Below are positions 8,142 through 16,169 of a stretch of DNA of 42,637 nt, piece by piece. Each line of letters begins with the position of its first letter. The stretch's first letter is position 1. The translations under genes and the position numbers were made by a program. The stretch is from Pseudobutyrivibrio ruminis (lineage in GTDB: Bacteria > Bacillota > Clostridia > Lachnospirales > Lachnospiraceae), in NCBI RefSeq assembly GCF_015057245.1, contig NZ_SVET01000022.1, positions 1 through 42,637 on the forward strand, in the 5' to 3' direction. Below the pieces are notes generated by a model. That model was given only the letters and a program-made list of their open reading frames with translations. It did not search any database and was not told the DNA's origin.

Positions 8142-9281
8142 TTAATCCTCCCCCTTTACATTTTTTGCAACAAGAAGGATTTCCTCGCTCTTCTTATTTC
8201 CTACCTTGGCGTTCTTTCCTATTCTAATGTTTTCAGCCACAAGGGCTCTTGTGACAGTAGCTCCTTCTTCAACAATAGCTCCTGGCATAAGCACGGAATC
8301 TATTACCTTTGCACCAGGTGCTATCTTTACATTTGAAAAGATAACTGACCTGGATACCTCTCCACCTATGTGAGCGCCCTGGTTGATATATGCCCCATCG
8401 ATTTTTGCCGAAGAAGCAATGTACTGTGGAATGACACCTGTGTCTTCTGTGTAAATCTTCCATGATGTATCATCCAGATTAAGCTCATTGTCGCTATCCA
8501 GAAGATCCATATTGGCTTCCCAAAGGGAATCGATTGTTCCAACATCCTTCCAATAACCTGAGAACTCATAGGCATAAAGCTTTTTATCTCCATTTAACAT
8601 TACCGGAATAATGTCCTTACCAAAATCATGGCTTGAGTCAGGATTCTTCATATCCTCTATCAAAAGCTTTCTCATAGTCTTCCAGGTGAAAATATAAATA
8701 CCCATAGATGCCAGGTTGCTCTTTGGCTTTTCCGGCTTTTCCTCAAACTCGATGATTCTTCGGTTGTCATCTGTGTTCATTATGCCAAATCGACTTGCTT
8801 CCTTCATTGGCACTCCACGAACAGCTATTGTTGCATCTGCTCCCATTTCCTTATGGAAAGAAAGCATCTTATCATAATTCATTTTATAAATATGATCCCC
8901 GGATAGTACCAAAATGTACTCTGGATCATAAGCATCAATAAAATCAATGTTCTGTGAAATAGCATCTGCAGTACCTCGATAAACATCAAGACCACTGTCT
9001 GCCTTCTCTCTAGGTGTGAGGACAAAAACACCACTATCCTTTGTGTCCAATCCCCATCTTCCACCTGCCGCAACATAACTATTTAGCAAAACCGATTCGT
9101 ACTGTGTCAAAACACCTACGATATCTATTCCGCTATTAGCACAGTTACTGAGTGGGAAATCGATAATACGATATTTTCCACCATAAGCAACGGCCGGTTT
9201 TGCAACTTTCTTGGTTAACTCATGCAGACGGCTACCGCGACCACCTGCTAGAATCATAGCTAGCATACTTGTCTGAGCCAT
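8142..9281 (-). CDS. glgC: Glucose-1-phosphate adenylyltransferase (ADP-glucose pyrophosphorylase)
   Basis: This enzyme makes ADP-glucose from glucose-1-phosphate and ATP, the committed step of glycogen synthesis. The 379-residue protein has the nucleotidyl-transfer loop LAMILAGGRGSRL (7-19), KYRIIDFPLSNCANSGID, the sugar-phosphate region EFEEKPEKPKSN, SGYWKDVGTIDSLWEAN, and a C-terminal hexapeptide beta-helix. I placed the start at 9281 because GGGGGG lies 4-9 bases upstream and the protein aligns with the family from there. A longer in-frame reading to 9467 adds 62 unrelated residues. Confidence 0.95.
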   Translation of the reverse strand: MAQTSMLAMILAGGRGSRLHELTKKVAKPAVAYGGKYRIIDFPLSNCANSGIDIVGVLTQYESVLLNSYVAAGGRWGLDTKDSGVFVLTPREKADSGLDVYRGTADAISQNIDFIDAYDPEYILVLSGDHIYKMNYDKMLSFHKEMGADATIAVRGVPMKEASRFGIMNTDDNRRIIEFEEKPEKPKSNLASMGIYIFTWKTMRKLLIEDMKNPDSSHDFGKDIIPVMLNGDKKLYAYEFSGYWKDVGTIDSLWEANMDLLDSDNELNLDDTSWKIYTEDTGVIPQYIASSAKIDGAYINQGAHIGGEVSRSVIFSNVKIAPGAKVIDSVLMPGAIVEEGATVTRALVAENIRIGKNAKVGNKKSEEILLVAKNVKGED

Positions 9282-9351
9282 ATCATCCCCCCCTATCTTT
9301 CTTCTTTTATATCCTTCTGTAAATAAACAACACACTTTATTTATAGATAAT

Positions 9352-9380
9352 ATTTTAATAGTTTTGCACAAATAAGGCAA
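9352..9380 (-). promoter_or_regulatory. Possible glgCD promoter
   Basis: The minus strand shows TTGCCT, 17 bases, then TAAAAT, about 70 bases before the glgC start. The surroundings are very AT-rich, so other fits exist, for example a TTGACT further upstream. Low confidence. Confidence 0.35.
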
Positions 9381-9502
9381 CTTTTTTGAGCTTTTTTTAT
9401 GCATTTTTATCACATTTATTGAGTACAACACAGTCAAAATATTGTTCAGTATTGTCTTAATTTTCAAATAATTCTGAATTTAAAATAATTGTGGGTTTTC
9501 TC

Positions 9503-9531
9503 TTGACTTAGAGGCCAGGCCATAGTATTAT
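9503..9531 (+). promoter_or_regulatory. tRNA-Glu promoter
   Basis: TTGACT (9503-9508), a 17-base spacer and TATTAT (9526-9531) place the transcription start about 15 bases before the tRNA. The fit to a housekeeping sigma promoter is strong and the spacing to a stable RNA gene is typical. Confidence 0.8.
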
Positions 9532-9553
9532 ATGTCTTGTCGTTAGGACATAT

Positions 9554-9625
9554 GGTTCCTTGGTCAAGCGGTTAAGACGTCGCCCTCTCACGGCGAAAAC
9601 AGCGGTTCGATTCCGCTAGGAACTG
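9554..9625 (+). tRNA. tRNA-Glu (anticodon CUC)
   Basis: The cloverleaf folds by eye. Acceptor GGTTCCT pairs with AGGAACT, closing with a G-U pair. The anticodon stem TCGCC/GGCGA encloses the seven-base loop CTCTCAC, with anticodon CTC reading GAG. The T arm is GCGGTTCGATTCCGC. The discriminator is G and the 3' CCA is not encoded. It has its own promoter and terminator, so it is a single-gene transcription unit, and it is one of only three plus-strand genes here. Confidence 0.93.
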
Positions 9626-9628
9626 CTA

Positions 9629-9659
9629 AGAGCATCGCAAAAGCGATGCTCTTTTTTTT
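9629..9659 (+). terminator. Terminator of tRNA-Glu
   Basis: A 10-bp perfect stem AGAGCATCGC/GCGATGCTCT with an AAAA loop is followed directly by a run of T. It begins 4 bases after the tRNA. Confidence 0.92.
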
Positions 9660-9683
9660 GTTATATGTCAATATAAATAGAAT

Positions 9684-9707
9684 GGCGCTAGCATAGGAGC
9701 TAGCGCC
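9684..9707 (-). terminator. Hairpin after xylulokinase gene, probable terminator
   Basis: A 9-bp perfect stem GGCGCTAGC/GCTAGCGCC has a 6-base loop and lies 7 bases past the xylB stop. The following minus-strand sequence (ATTCTATTTATA) is T-rich but broken, so termination may be partial. Confidence 0.6.
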
Positions 9708-9714
9708 TTATTTA

Positions 9715-11172
9715 TTAGAATAAACTCTTTACTGTAGGATAAAGCTTCTTGAACTCCTGATATCTCTCTTCGTATTTACGAATTAATTCTGGATTAGGCT
9801 CAACTGTAGTCTTTACCTTTACAAGCTTGTCACATGCCTCTTCTACAGTAGCGTACTCACCACAGCCAACAGCTGCAAGAATTGCGCCACCAAGTCCTGG
9901 GCCTTCCTCATTCTCCAAGATATCAAGCTTCAGATTCATAACTGATGCAATAATCTGCTGCCATAATGGAGACTTAGCACCACCACCACAAATCTTGCTT
10001 CGCTCAATAACGATACCCTGTGAACGAGCAACCTCCAGCGAATCACGAAGGCCAAAAGCTACGCCTTCAAGAACAGCCTGTGTCATATCCTCACGTGTTG
10101 TATCCATAGACATGCCGATGAACATAGCACGCGCATCCGGATTGTTGTGAGGGCTACGCTCTCCCATAAGATATGGTAGATAGAATACTCGGTTCTCACC
10201 AAGGTTCTTGATACCAGCCTGCTCTGCTGGATAATCCTTTGTCTTGAGGATTTCATCCATCCACCACTTGTTACATGATGCTGCCGAAAGCATACAGCCC
10301 ATAAGGTGATATCCACCATCTGCATGATCAAATGAATGAAGGGCATTTGCAGGGTCTACTGTAAAGTTTTTGCTAGAGATAAAGATTGTACCAGATGTTC
10401 CAATTGAAAGATTGCACTTGCCCTCTCCAACTGTACCTGTACCAACTGCAGCTGCAGCGTTGTCACCAGCGCCTGCAATAATCTTTACATCATTTGTAAA
10501 TCCAAGCTCTGCTGCAACCTCTGGCTTAATTGTGCCAACTACTTCATAGCTCTCGTAAAGCTTAGGAAGCTGAGACTCAGAAACATGGCAGATATCCATC
10601 ATTTCCTTGCTCCAGCATCTGTTCTTAACATCAAGAAGAAGCATACCGCTGGCATCAGAATAATCTGTGCAGAAGCTTCCGGAAAGCTTGTAAGCCAAAT
10701 AGTCCTTTGGAAGCATAATCTTTGCTACCTTAGCCCAAAGATCTGGCTCATTTTCCTGCATCCAAAGAATCTTTGGAGCGGTGAAGCCTGCGAATGCAAT
10801 ATTTGCAGTGTAAGCAGAAAGCTTGTCCTTTCCAATTACATTATTAAGATACTCTGTCTCTTTACCTGTACGTCCATCATTCCAAAGAATTGCAGGACGA
10901 ATGACATTGTCATCTGCATCAAGTGTTACAAGGCCATGCATCTGACCACCAAAAGAAATACCAGCCACCTTAGTCTTATCAACCTCTGCTGTAAGTTCCT
11001 TCAAGCCTGCCATAGACTGAGCCCACCAATCCTCAGGCTTCTGCTCAGACCAGCCTGGATGTGGGAAGCTAAGGTCATATTCCTTTGAAACTATTTTCTT
11101 GATATCACCGTTGCCTTCCATGAGAAGGAGTTTCACTGCCGATGTACCAAGATCTACACCTATATAATACAT
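9715..11172 (-). CDS. xylB: Xylulokinase
   Basis: This FGGY-family sugar kinase phosphorylates D-xylulose to D-xylulose 5-phosphate for entry to the pentose phosphate pathway. At 485 residues it matches E. coli XylB in length. It shows the phosphate loop YIGVDLGTSAVK (3-14), SFGGQMHGLV, PAILWNDGRT, the second phosphate loop LSIGTSGTIF and the adenosine motif CGGGAKSPLW. GQMHGLV and ERSPHNNP favour xylulokinase over other FGGY kinases. It follows the sugar isomerase gene, separated by a hairpin. Substrate choice within FGGY is an inference. Confidence 0.9.
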   Translation of the reverse strand: MYYIGVDLGTSAVKLLLMEGNGDIKKIVSKEYDLSFPHPGWSEQKPEDWWAQSMAGLKELTAEVDKTKVAGISFGGQMHGLVTLDADDNVIRPAILWNDGRTGKETEYLNNVIGKDKLSAYTANIAFAGFTAPKILWMQENEPDLWAKVAKIMLPKDYLAYKLSGSFCTDYSDASGMLLLDVKNRCWSKEMMDICHVSESQLPKLYESYEVVGTIKPEVAAELGFTNDVKIIAGAGDNAAAAVGTGTVGEGKCNLSIGTSGTIFISSKNFTVDPANALHSFDHADGGYHLMGCMLSAASCNKWWMDEILKTKDYPAEQAGIKNLGENRVFYLPYLMGERSPHNNPDARAMFIGMSMDTTREDMTQAVLEGVAFGLRDSLEVARSQGIVIERSKICGGGAKSPLWQQIIASVMNLKLDILENEEGPGLGGAILAAVGCGEYATVEEACDKLVKVKTTVEPNPELIRKYEERYQEFKKLYPTVKSLF

Positions 11173-11191
11173 AACTATAATCTCCTATTCT

Positions 11192-11221
11192 AAAAATGGC
11201 TGGCCGAAGCCAGCCATTTTT
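11192..11221 (-). terminator. Hairpin between isomerase and xylulokinase genes
   Basis: A 13-bp perfect stem AAAAATGGCTGGC/GCCAGCCATTTTT has a CGAA loop on the plus strand (TTCG on the RNA, a very stable tetraloop). It is followed on the minus strand by a short T-run. It falls 8 bases past the isomerase stop and just before the xylB ribosome site, so it may lower downstream expression or protect the upstream mRNA. Confidence 0.75.
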
Positions 11222-11228
11222 TAACTAA

Positions 11229-12713
11229 TTATGCGAATGGGTTCTCTGTTGGGTAACGTACGCCTGCAGGCTGGTTGTATCCGATTTCGTCTACCTCTAC
11301 TCCGATGTACTTGAATACTTCGTAGAGAGCCTTTCCGTAGTGACCGAATGCAACAGCTCCGTGATGTGGGAATCCCTTCTCGATTAACCAGTGACGATAG
11401 AAGCGTCCCATTTCTGGAATAGCAAATACACCGATTGAACCGAATGACTTTGTACGTACATCAAGAACCTCGCCCTGTGCGATGTAAGCACGAAGGATGT
11501 TGTCTGCTGTAGACTGAAGTCTATAGAATGTGATTTCTCCTGGAGCGATATCTCCTTCAAGTGTTCCATTTGTAACTTCCTCTGGAAGTGTACGAGCCAT
11601 AATCTTCTGGTTTCTCATCTCACAGAATGCAAGCTTCTTAGAGCATGTATTTCCGCAGTGGAATCCCATAAATGTATCCTGAAGTGTGTAGTTTGTCTTA
11701 CCCTTGATTTCTTCGTTGTACATATCCTTTGGTACTGAGTTATTGATATCAAGAAGTGTAACGATATCTTCTGAAACAACTGTACCGATGAACTCTGAAA
11801 GACATCCGTAGATATCAACCTCGCAAGATACAGGAATGCCTTCACCTGTTAATCTTGAGTTTACATAGCAAGGAACGAAACCAAACTGTGTCTGGAATGC
11901 AGGCCAGCACTTGCCAGCGATTGCTACGTATTTACGATATCCCTTGTGATCTCTTACCCAGTCCTTAAGTGTAAGCTCGTACTGAGCAAGCTTTGCAAGA
12001 ACCTCTGGCTTCTTGTTTCCAGCGCCAAGTTCTTTTTCCATATCTGCAACAACCTCTGGAATACGGCTGTCGCCTTCATGCTTATTGAATGCTTCGAAAA
12101 GATCAAGCTCTGAGTTCTCCTCGATTTCAACACCAAGGTTGTAAAGCTGCTTGATTGGTGCATTACAAGCAAGGAAGTTAAGTGGACGTGGTCCAAAGCT
12201 GATAATCTTAAGATCTGAAAGTGCAATTACTGCACGAGCGATTGGCTCGAATTCGTGAATCATATCAGCGCAATCCTCAGCATCACCTACTGGATACTCT
12301 GGAATATAAGCCTTGATGTTACGAAGCTGTAAGTTGTAGCTAGCGTTGAGCATACCACAGTAAGCATCTCCTCTACCATCAAGAAGGCTATTGCCTGACT
12401 CTTCTGCTGCTGCAATAAACATCTTTGGTCCTTCAAAGTGCTTTGCAAGAAGTGTCTCTGAAATTTCTGGACCGAAGTTTCCAAGATATACGCAAAGTGC
12501 ATTACATCCTGCTTTCTTAATATCCTCGAGAGCCTGTACCATGTGGATCTCGCTCTCTACTATACAAACTGGGCACTCATAGATGTGCTCTGCACCATAT
12601 TTCTTTGTATAGGCCTCAATAAGTGCCTTTCTTCTGTTTACTGATAAGCTTTCTGGGAAGCAGTCACGAGAAACTGCTACTACACCAATTTTTACATTTG
12701 GCATGTTGTTCAT
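11229..12713 (-). CDS. L-fucose/L-arabinose isomerase family sugar isomerase
   Basis: This 494-residue protein belongs to the FucI/AraA-type ketol isomerases. The N-terminal part (VKIGVVAVSRDCFPESLS, then VYLGNFGPEISETLLA) is the substrate-binding Rossmann-like region. ISFGPRPLNFLACNAP, VSCEVDIYG and HHGAVAFGHYGKAL carry probable metal and catalytic residues (Glu, Asp, His). It is much shorter than E. coli FucI (591). No L-fuculokinase, aldolase or ribulokinase is beside it; the partner is a xylulokinase. It may therefore make D-xylulose, but the substrate cannot be read from sequence. The start ATG at 12713 follows GGAGGG. Confidence 0.82.
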   Translation of the reverse strand: MNNMPNVKIGVVAVSRDCFPESLSVNRRKALIEAYTKKYGAEHIYECPVCIVESEIHMVQALEDIKKAGCNALCVYLGNFGPEISETLLAKHFEGPKMFIAAAEESGNSLLDGRGDAYCGMLNASYNLQLRNIKAYIPEYPVGDAEDCADMIHEFEPIARAVIALSDLKIISFGPRPLNFLACNAPIKQLYNLGVEIEENSELDLFEAFNKHEGDSRIPEVVADMEKELGAGNKKPEVLAKLAQYELTLKDWVRDHKGYRKYVAIAGKCWPAFQTQFGFVPCYVNSRLTGEGIPVSCEVDIYGCLSEFIGTVVSEDIVTLLDINNSVPKDMYNEEIKGKTNYTLQDTFMGFHCGNTCSKKLAFCEMRNQKIMARTLPEEVTNGTLEGDIAPGEITFYRLQSTADNILRAYIAQGEVLDVRTKSFGSIGVFAIPEMGRFYRHWLIEKGFPHHGAVAFGHYGKALYEVFKYIGVEVDEIGYNQPAGVRYPTENPFA

Positions 12714-12760
12714 TGTAATTACCCTCCTTAAATACCGCGGCTCCTTTTACAAAAAATAAG

Positions 12761-12812
12761 CCTCCAAAACGTTTTTTGATAATCAAATGATATCAAACAA
12801 AACATTTTGGAG
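12761..12812 (-). terminator. Hairpin upstream of the isomerase gene, terminator of the zinc-ribbon gene
   Basis: Near-perfect arms, CTCCAAAA then (T/C)GTTTT, enclose an inner pair GATA/TATC. On the minus strand it is followed by a T-rich TTATTTTTTG. It lies 45 bases past the zinc-ribbon gene stop. Only about 50 bases remain before the isomerase ATG, so the isomerase promoter must overlap this hairpin or transcription reads through it. Confidence 0.6.
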
Positions 12813-12856
12813 ACTTTTAAATCTTTACTATGTGATGTCAATTTTTTGACTTTTAT

Positions 12857-13468
12857 TTAGTTGACAAAAACATCGCGTCTGTTGTTGAAGTATGTACGGT
12901 TTACAAAAATCATAACGATAGAAACAACAATTTGAGTAATTGTAGTAGCATCACCCGCAAATGTGCCAAGAATAATTGAGGCACCAATTATATAAATAAC
13001 TGATAATACAGACTGAACACCATACATTAAGCAAACTAAAGTGCCTGCCTGCTTCTTGCGCTTGATGATAGATAGTGCTGTCACAACGCCCAATGCAACA
13101 GTAGCAAGTAAGCAAATTCCATAAAGAACATCTAACACTTTAAGACCTGTGAAGAAGCTATAAACAAGATCTGCATCCTCACCATAAAGTAGGCCAGTGA
13201 TAAGTGAAATACCTGAACCGAGATTAACAAGTGCACCTGCCCACAAAGCAAAATATCCAAGGAAGTTTGCCCATTTCAAACCAAGGACTGGCTGTGGTGT
13301 GTAATACTGTGTTGAACCGTCAAACTGTGGTGCTGGATTAACTGGCGCACTAGCCTGTGCTGCGCTGTTAGCCTGAGCTGCATCGTTTGCCTATGCTACA
13401 GGATTACCGCAATTTGGACAAAAAAGTGTGCCCTCTTCTAACTGTGTACCGCATGAACTACAAAACAT
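12857..13468 (-). pseudogene. Zinc-ribbon membrane protein interrupted by in-frame TAG
   Basis: The reading frame starts at ATG 13468 with a GAGGGAAATAAT leader. It encodes a zinc ribbon with C3, C6, C17 and C20 (MFCSSCGTQLEEG, then LFCPNCGNPVA). Codon 26 (13391-13393) is TAG. The frame then continues open for 177 codons: an Ala/Gln/Asn/Pro linker (ANDAAQANSAAQAS), then about 140 residues with four membrane segments. Zinc ribbon plus linker plus membrane domain is a known architecture, so both halves belong to one gene. The linker repeats Gln before AN and AS, and one C-to-T change would turn CAG into TAG. A TTG at 13279 could start the membrane part alone, but without a good ribosome site. 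This could be a recent nonsense mutation, a sequencing error, or suppression. Confidence 0.78.
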
Positions 13469-13494
13469 ATTATTTCCCTCTTTTCTTTTATTTT

Positions 13495-13520
13495 AGATTT
13501 GAATTCGTCCTTCAAATCTG
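13495..13520 (-). other. Leader hairpin of the zinc-ribbon gene
   Basis: A 9-bp perfect inverted repeat AGATTTGAA/TTCAAATCT with a 7-base spacer lies between the probable promoter and the ribosome site. It could be an operator or a 5' stabilising hairpin; there is no T-run after it. Confidence 0.45.
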
Positions 13521-13532
13521 TTTGATGAAATT

Positions 13533-13561
13533 ATAATATACTATATTACAATAAATATCAA
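13533..13561 (-). promoter_or_regulatory. Probable promoter of the zinc-ribbon gene
   Basis: The minus strand shows TTGATA, 17 bases, TATTAT, about 65 bases before the ATG. A functional-looking promoter argues that the interrupted gene is still transcribed. Confidence 0.5.
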
Positions 13562-13593
13562 TACCCAACTTTAAAAGTATTGTACAAATACCA

Positions 13594-14568
13594 TTAATTT
13601 CTATAATCCGCTAATCTATCAGAAACTCCATTCAGGAATTCTGCCATTTCAAAGGATACTTTTGGTATATCCTGAGATTCATATACGGCTTTTCCTTTAG
13701 TTGCCTTAGACTTATCTTTATAAGCTGCATGCTCTGATGGCACATAAAGGAAGTTGATTTCCATGCCCTGCTTTAAGTATTGAAGGCTGGCGTTTATAAA
13801 TATCTGAAGCATGTAGTCGTCCATCTTATGGATTTTCTTGAAGGCTCCGGAGAAATACTTTGCAGGAAGATTGTTATCCTGATAAATATGGATTTGTTTC
13901 AATCCCATACGAGCTGCTATGTACATAGCAAACAATGCAGCAAGCTCCTCTCCTGCCACATTTGATGCTCTAAATAGCCAGTCAAAATCTGTGCCCCTTT
14001 CAAGGGCATATCTATACAAACTAAACTTTGATTCTTCCGAATTGTAGAAAACTACACCAAAGAGAATTCTTGTGCTTTCGAAATTGGCACCCACTTTGTC
14101 GCCGCCACCATCTACGAAGGCAATATTACACTCAGATGTAAGACTATCGAAATCACAGCCATAGCGAGCCATCAAAGTCTTTACATCCTCATTTGCGCTA
14201 ATGTCATCAATAGAAACTGGCGATGCAAATGCAGTCTTGAAGGCTTTTGTAATAAGTGCCACCTTGTCAATGCACTGCTCCTTTATCTGGGAATCAAGAA
14301 TGTTGTATTTACCTCCATCCTCTACAGTTACCTTTTGAAGATTCTGGAAAGCATCAGTTGCAGTCACAATATCATTTTTAACAGTTGCAGATTTAGCAGC
14401 TCCGCTACTTACAGAGCCTCCTTTCATAAAAGCCTCTGCCTCTGCCATAGATGTAAAACCCTTAAACACGGGCCCCTTGAAGCCATCAACCTGAGCCTTA
14501 GCCTCATCCCATGTGTGATAAATTCCAGGTTTTCTACCCACTCTGACTGCATATACTTTCTTTGCCAT
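13594..14568 (-). CDS. Viroplasmin-domain, RNase H-like protein
   Basis: Residues 1-50 (YAVRVGRKPGIYHTWDEAKA, then VFKGFTSMAEAEAFM) form the RNA:DNA-binding viroplasmin (Caulimovirus VI) domain found at the start of many RNase HI proteins. A Ser/Ala-rich linker follows. The C-terminal half is RNase H-like: a first acidic residue in AFVDGGGDK, a Glu in AGEELAALFAMY and an Asp in IYQDNN. The last motif, normally a His and Asp in the C-terminal helix region, is poorly preserved (VPSEHAAYKDK). About 100 residues between linker and core are not recognisable. It probably removes RNA from hybrids, but activity is uncertain. It starts 2 bases after the AraC gene. Confidence 0.75.
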   Translation of the reverse strand: MAKKVYAVRVGRKPGIYHTWDEAKAQVDGFKGPVFKGFTSMAEAEAFMKGGSVSSGAAKSATVKNDIVTATDAFQNLQKVTVEDGGKYNILDSQIKEQCIDKVALITKAFKTAFASPVSIDDISANEDVKTLMARYGCDFDSLTSECNIAFVDGGGDKVGANFESTRILFGVVFYNSEESKFSLYRYALERGTDFDWLFRASNVAGEELAALFAMYIAARMGLKQIHIYQDNNLPAKYFSGAFKKIHKMDDYMLQIFINASLQYLKQGMEINFLYVPSEHAAYKDKSKATKGKAVYESQDIPKVSFEMAEFLNGVSDRLADYRN

Positions 14569-14570
14569 TA

Positions 14571-15401
14571 TTATTCATTACTCCTTCTGTACTCGCTGGG
14601 GAGTACTCCGTATTTATCTCTAAATGCATTTGAAAATGCCTTTGAATTTGGGAATCCATTTCCCAATGCAATATCTACAATCTGGCCATTTGTTTCTTCT
14701 AATTCCCGGACTGCATGCTCTAATCTAATTCCGAGCAAATAGTCTTTAAAATTGATTCCAGCATGCTTTTGGAACATTCTAGAAAGATATGATGGAGAAT
14801 AGTTAAACTGCTCTGCCATTGATTCCAAAGATATACTCTCAGCATAATGGTCCTTCATATATCTTGTGATATTTGAAAGCTTCTTCAACTGCTTACTGTT
14901 CTTAAGTATTTCTTCATTAACATTGAACTTACGATATTTTGTAACCAAAATATAAAGAAGCTCATAATACAAGCTAAGAACCTGAAGCTTATTGGCTTCT
15001 TCTCCATTTGTATAAATAAGATACATTTCCTGCAAAAGTGTAAACACACGATGATCTGTTTCTCTGTCTCCATGTGAAAACCAGATAAACTGCTCATCTG
15101 TAAAATACTCCGCAAATGTATCCTGTGGAATCTGCAATACCACCGTTTTATTAACATCTGGAGCTGCTATACTATGAACCTCGTTGCTATTTACTATAAC
15201 AAACTCGCCACCGTTAAGAGGAAAGCGCTTTTCTTGGAGAGTAAATTCCAATCTGCCCTCCCAAACAGCAAAAATCTCAATTGAACGGTGCCAGTGTTTT
15301 TCCCTTACATAATTTCCATTCTGGCCTTCAAAAGCAAAAAGCTTGAATGGAAGCCCCTCATCAGTCACTACTACTTCATGCTGATAGTTCTTTAAATCCA
15401 T
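14571..15401 (-). CDS. AraC-family transcriptional regulator with cupin sensor domain
   Basis: This is a 276-residue regulator. The N-terminal half is a cupin-like small-molecule sensor (HWHRSIEIFAVWEGRLEF, then NGGEFVIVNSNEVHSI). The C-terminal 100 residues contain two helix-turn-helix units of the AraC type (ISLESMAEQFNYSPSYLSRM, then IVDIALGNGFPNSKAFSNAF and the closing YGVLPSEYR). The start codon overlaps the stop of the acetyltransferase gene by one base (TAATG), implying coupled translation. The effector is unknown. Confidence 0.9.
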   Translation of the reverse strand: MDLKNYQHEVVVTDEGLPFKLFAFEGQNGNYVREKHWHRSIEIFAVWEGRLEFTLQEKRFPLNGGEFVIVNSNEVHSIAAPDVNKTVVLQIPQDTFAEYFTDEQFIWFSHGDRETDHRVFTLLQEMYLIYTNGEEANKLQVLSLYYELLYILVTKYRKFNVNEEILKNSKQLKKLSNITRYMKDHYAESISLESMAEQFNYSPSYLSRMFQKHAGINFKDYLLGIRLEHAVRELEETNGQIVDIALGNGFPNSKAFSNAFRDKYGVLPSEYRRSNE

Positions 15402-16159
15402 TACAAAATCTCCCTAAAATACCTACAATCTCCATCAGTTTCGTATCCCACAATAACGAAACCGAGTTTTTCTAATAAATGTCTGCTGGCTAAATTTTCC
15501 GGATCACATCTAGCAATCAAGCTTGTGAGCCCATATTCGTCTCTGGCCAACTCTATTATCTTTGAGCAAACCTCATAGGCCAGTCCCTGCTTCCATCTGC
15601 TGGATGCAATAGCAAAGCCCATTTCCGCCTGGTTTTCTCTATCGCAGGTTTCCCGCACTTCTAAACCTGCTCTACCTATTAATTTACCCGTGAATCTATC
15701 GAAAATCAACCACATTCCAAAACCATACAGCTTGTAAATATATTCTATATAGTTTTCCTGATATTGCTTTTCTTCCTCATACTCAAAAAGTGGTTCCATA
15801 TAGTCTGTCATGTGTGGTTCCGAATACAATTCAAAGAGTGCATCCAAATCAGCCATCCCAAATTCCCTGATAAGACAGCGCTCCGTATATGCGATATCCC
15901 ATGGTATGCCGGCACATCGTCTGTAGATGTTTTCAAAATCATCATCTTCTATTTCATCAACATCCATAAGCACCTGCGAACACCGTATAGGCACAGAGCC
16001 TTCTTCCTCATAAGCTGCAACCGGAAAATGTCTGCTTTCGCACTCATCAACAACAGCCTGGCTATCAGTCAGCACCAAAGTGCCAGGCTCATAGTCAGGC
16101 TGTAAATCTGTCAAATTATTTATAATTATTTTTCTTTTAAGGAATCTTTCCTGTGTCAC
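15401..16159 (-). CDS. GNAT-family N-acetyltransferase with N-terminal extension
   Basis: Residues from about 90 to the end are a GNAT acetyltransferase of the RimJ/RimL type. They include CLIREFGMADLDALFELYSE, IGRAGLEVRE, AEMGFAIASSRWKQGLAYEV (acetyl-CoA site region) and ENLASRHLLEKLGFVIVGY. The first 90 residues are a separate acidic domain of unknown role (LVLTDSQAVVDECESRHFPV and after) that looks Rossmann-like. The gene lies 10 bases after the secreted-protein gene and overlaps the AraC gene start. The acceptor is unknown. Confidence 0.85.
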   Translation of the reverse strand: MTQERFLKRKIIINNLTDLQPDYEPGTLVLTDSQAVVDECESRHFPVAAYEEEGSVPIRCSQVLMDVDEIEDDDFENIYRRCAGIPWDIAYTERCLIREFGMADLDALFELYSEPHMTDYMEPLFEYEEEKQYQENYIEYIYKLYGFGMWLIFDRFTGKLIGRAGLEVRETCDRENQAEMGFAIASSRWKQGLAYEVCSKIIELARDEYGLTSLIARCDPENLASRHLLEKLGFVIVGYETDGDCRYFREIL

Positions 16160-16169
16160 GCCTCTGCTC

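Noticed and set aside
9282..9467. N-terminal extension of glgC by 62 codons
   Set aside because: The extra residues do not match the family, and the G-rich ribosome site sits right before the ATG at 9281.
10585..11088. A 167-codon open frame on the plus strand inside the xylulokinase gene
   Set aside because: It is antisense to well-conserved xylB, has no ribosome site and shows no recognisable protein pattern.
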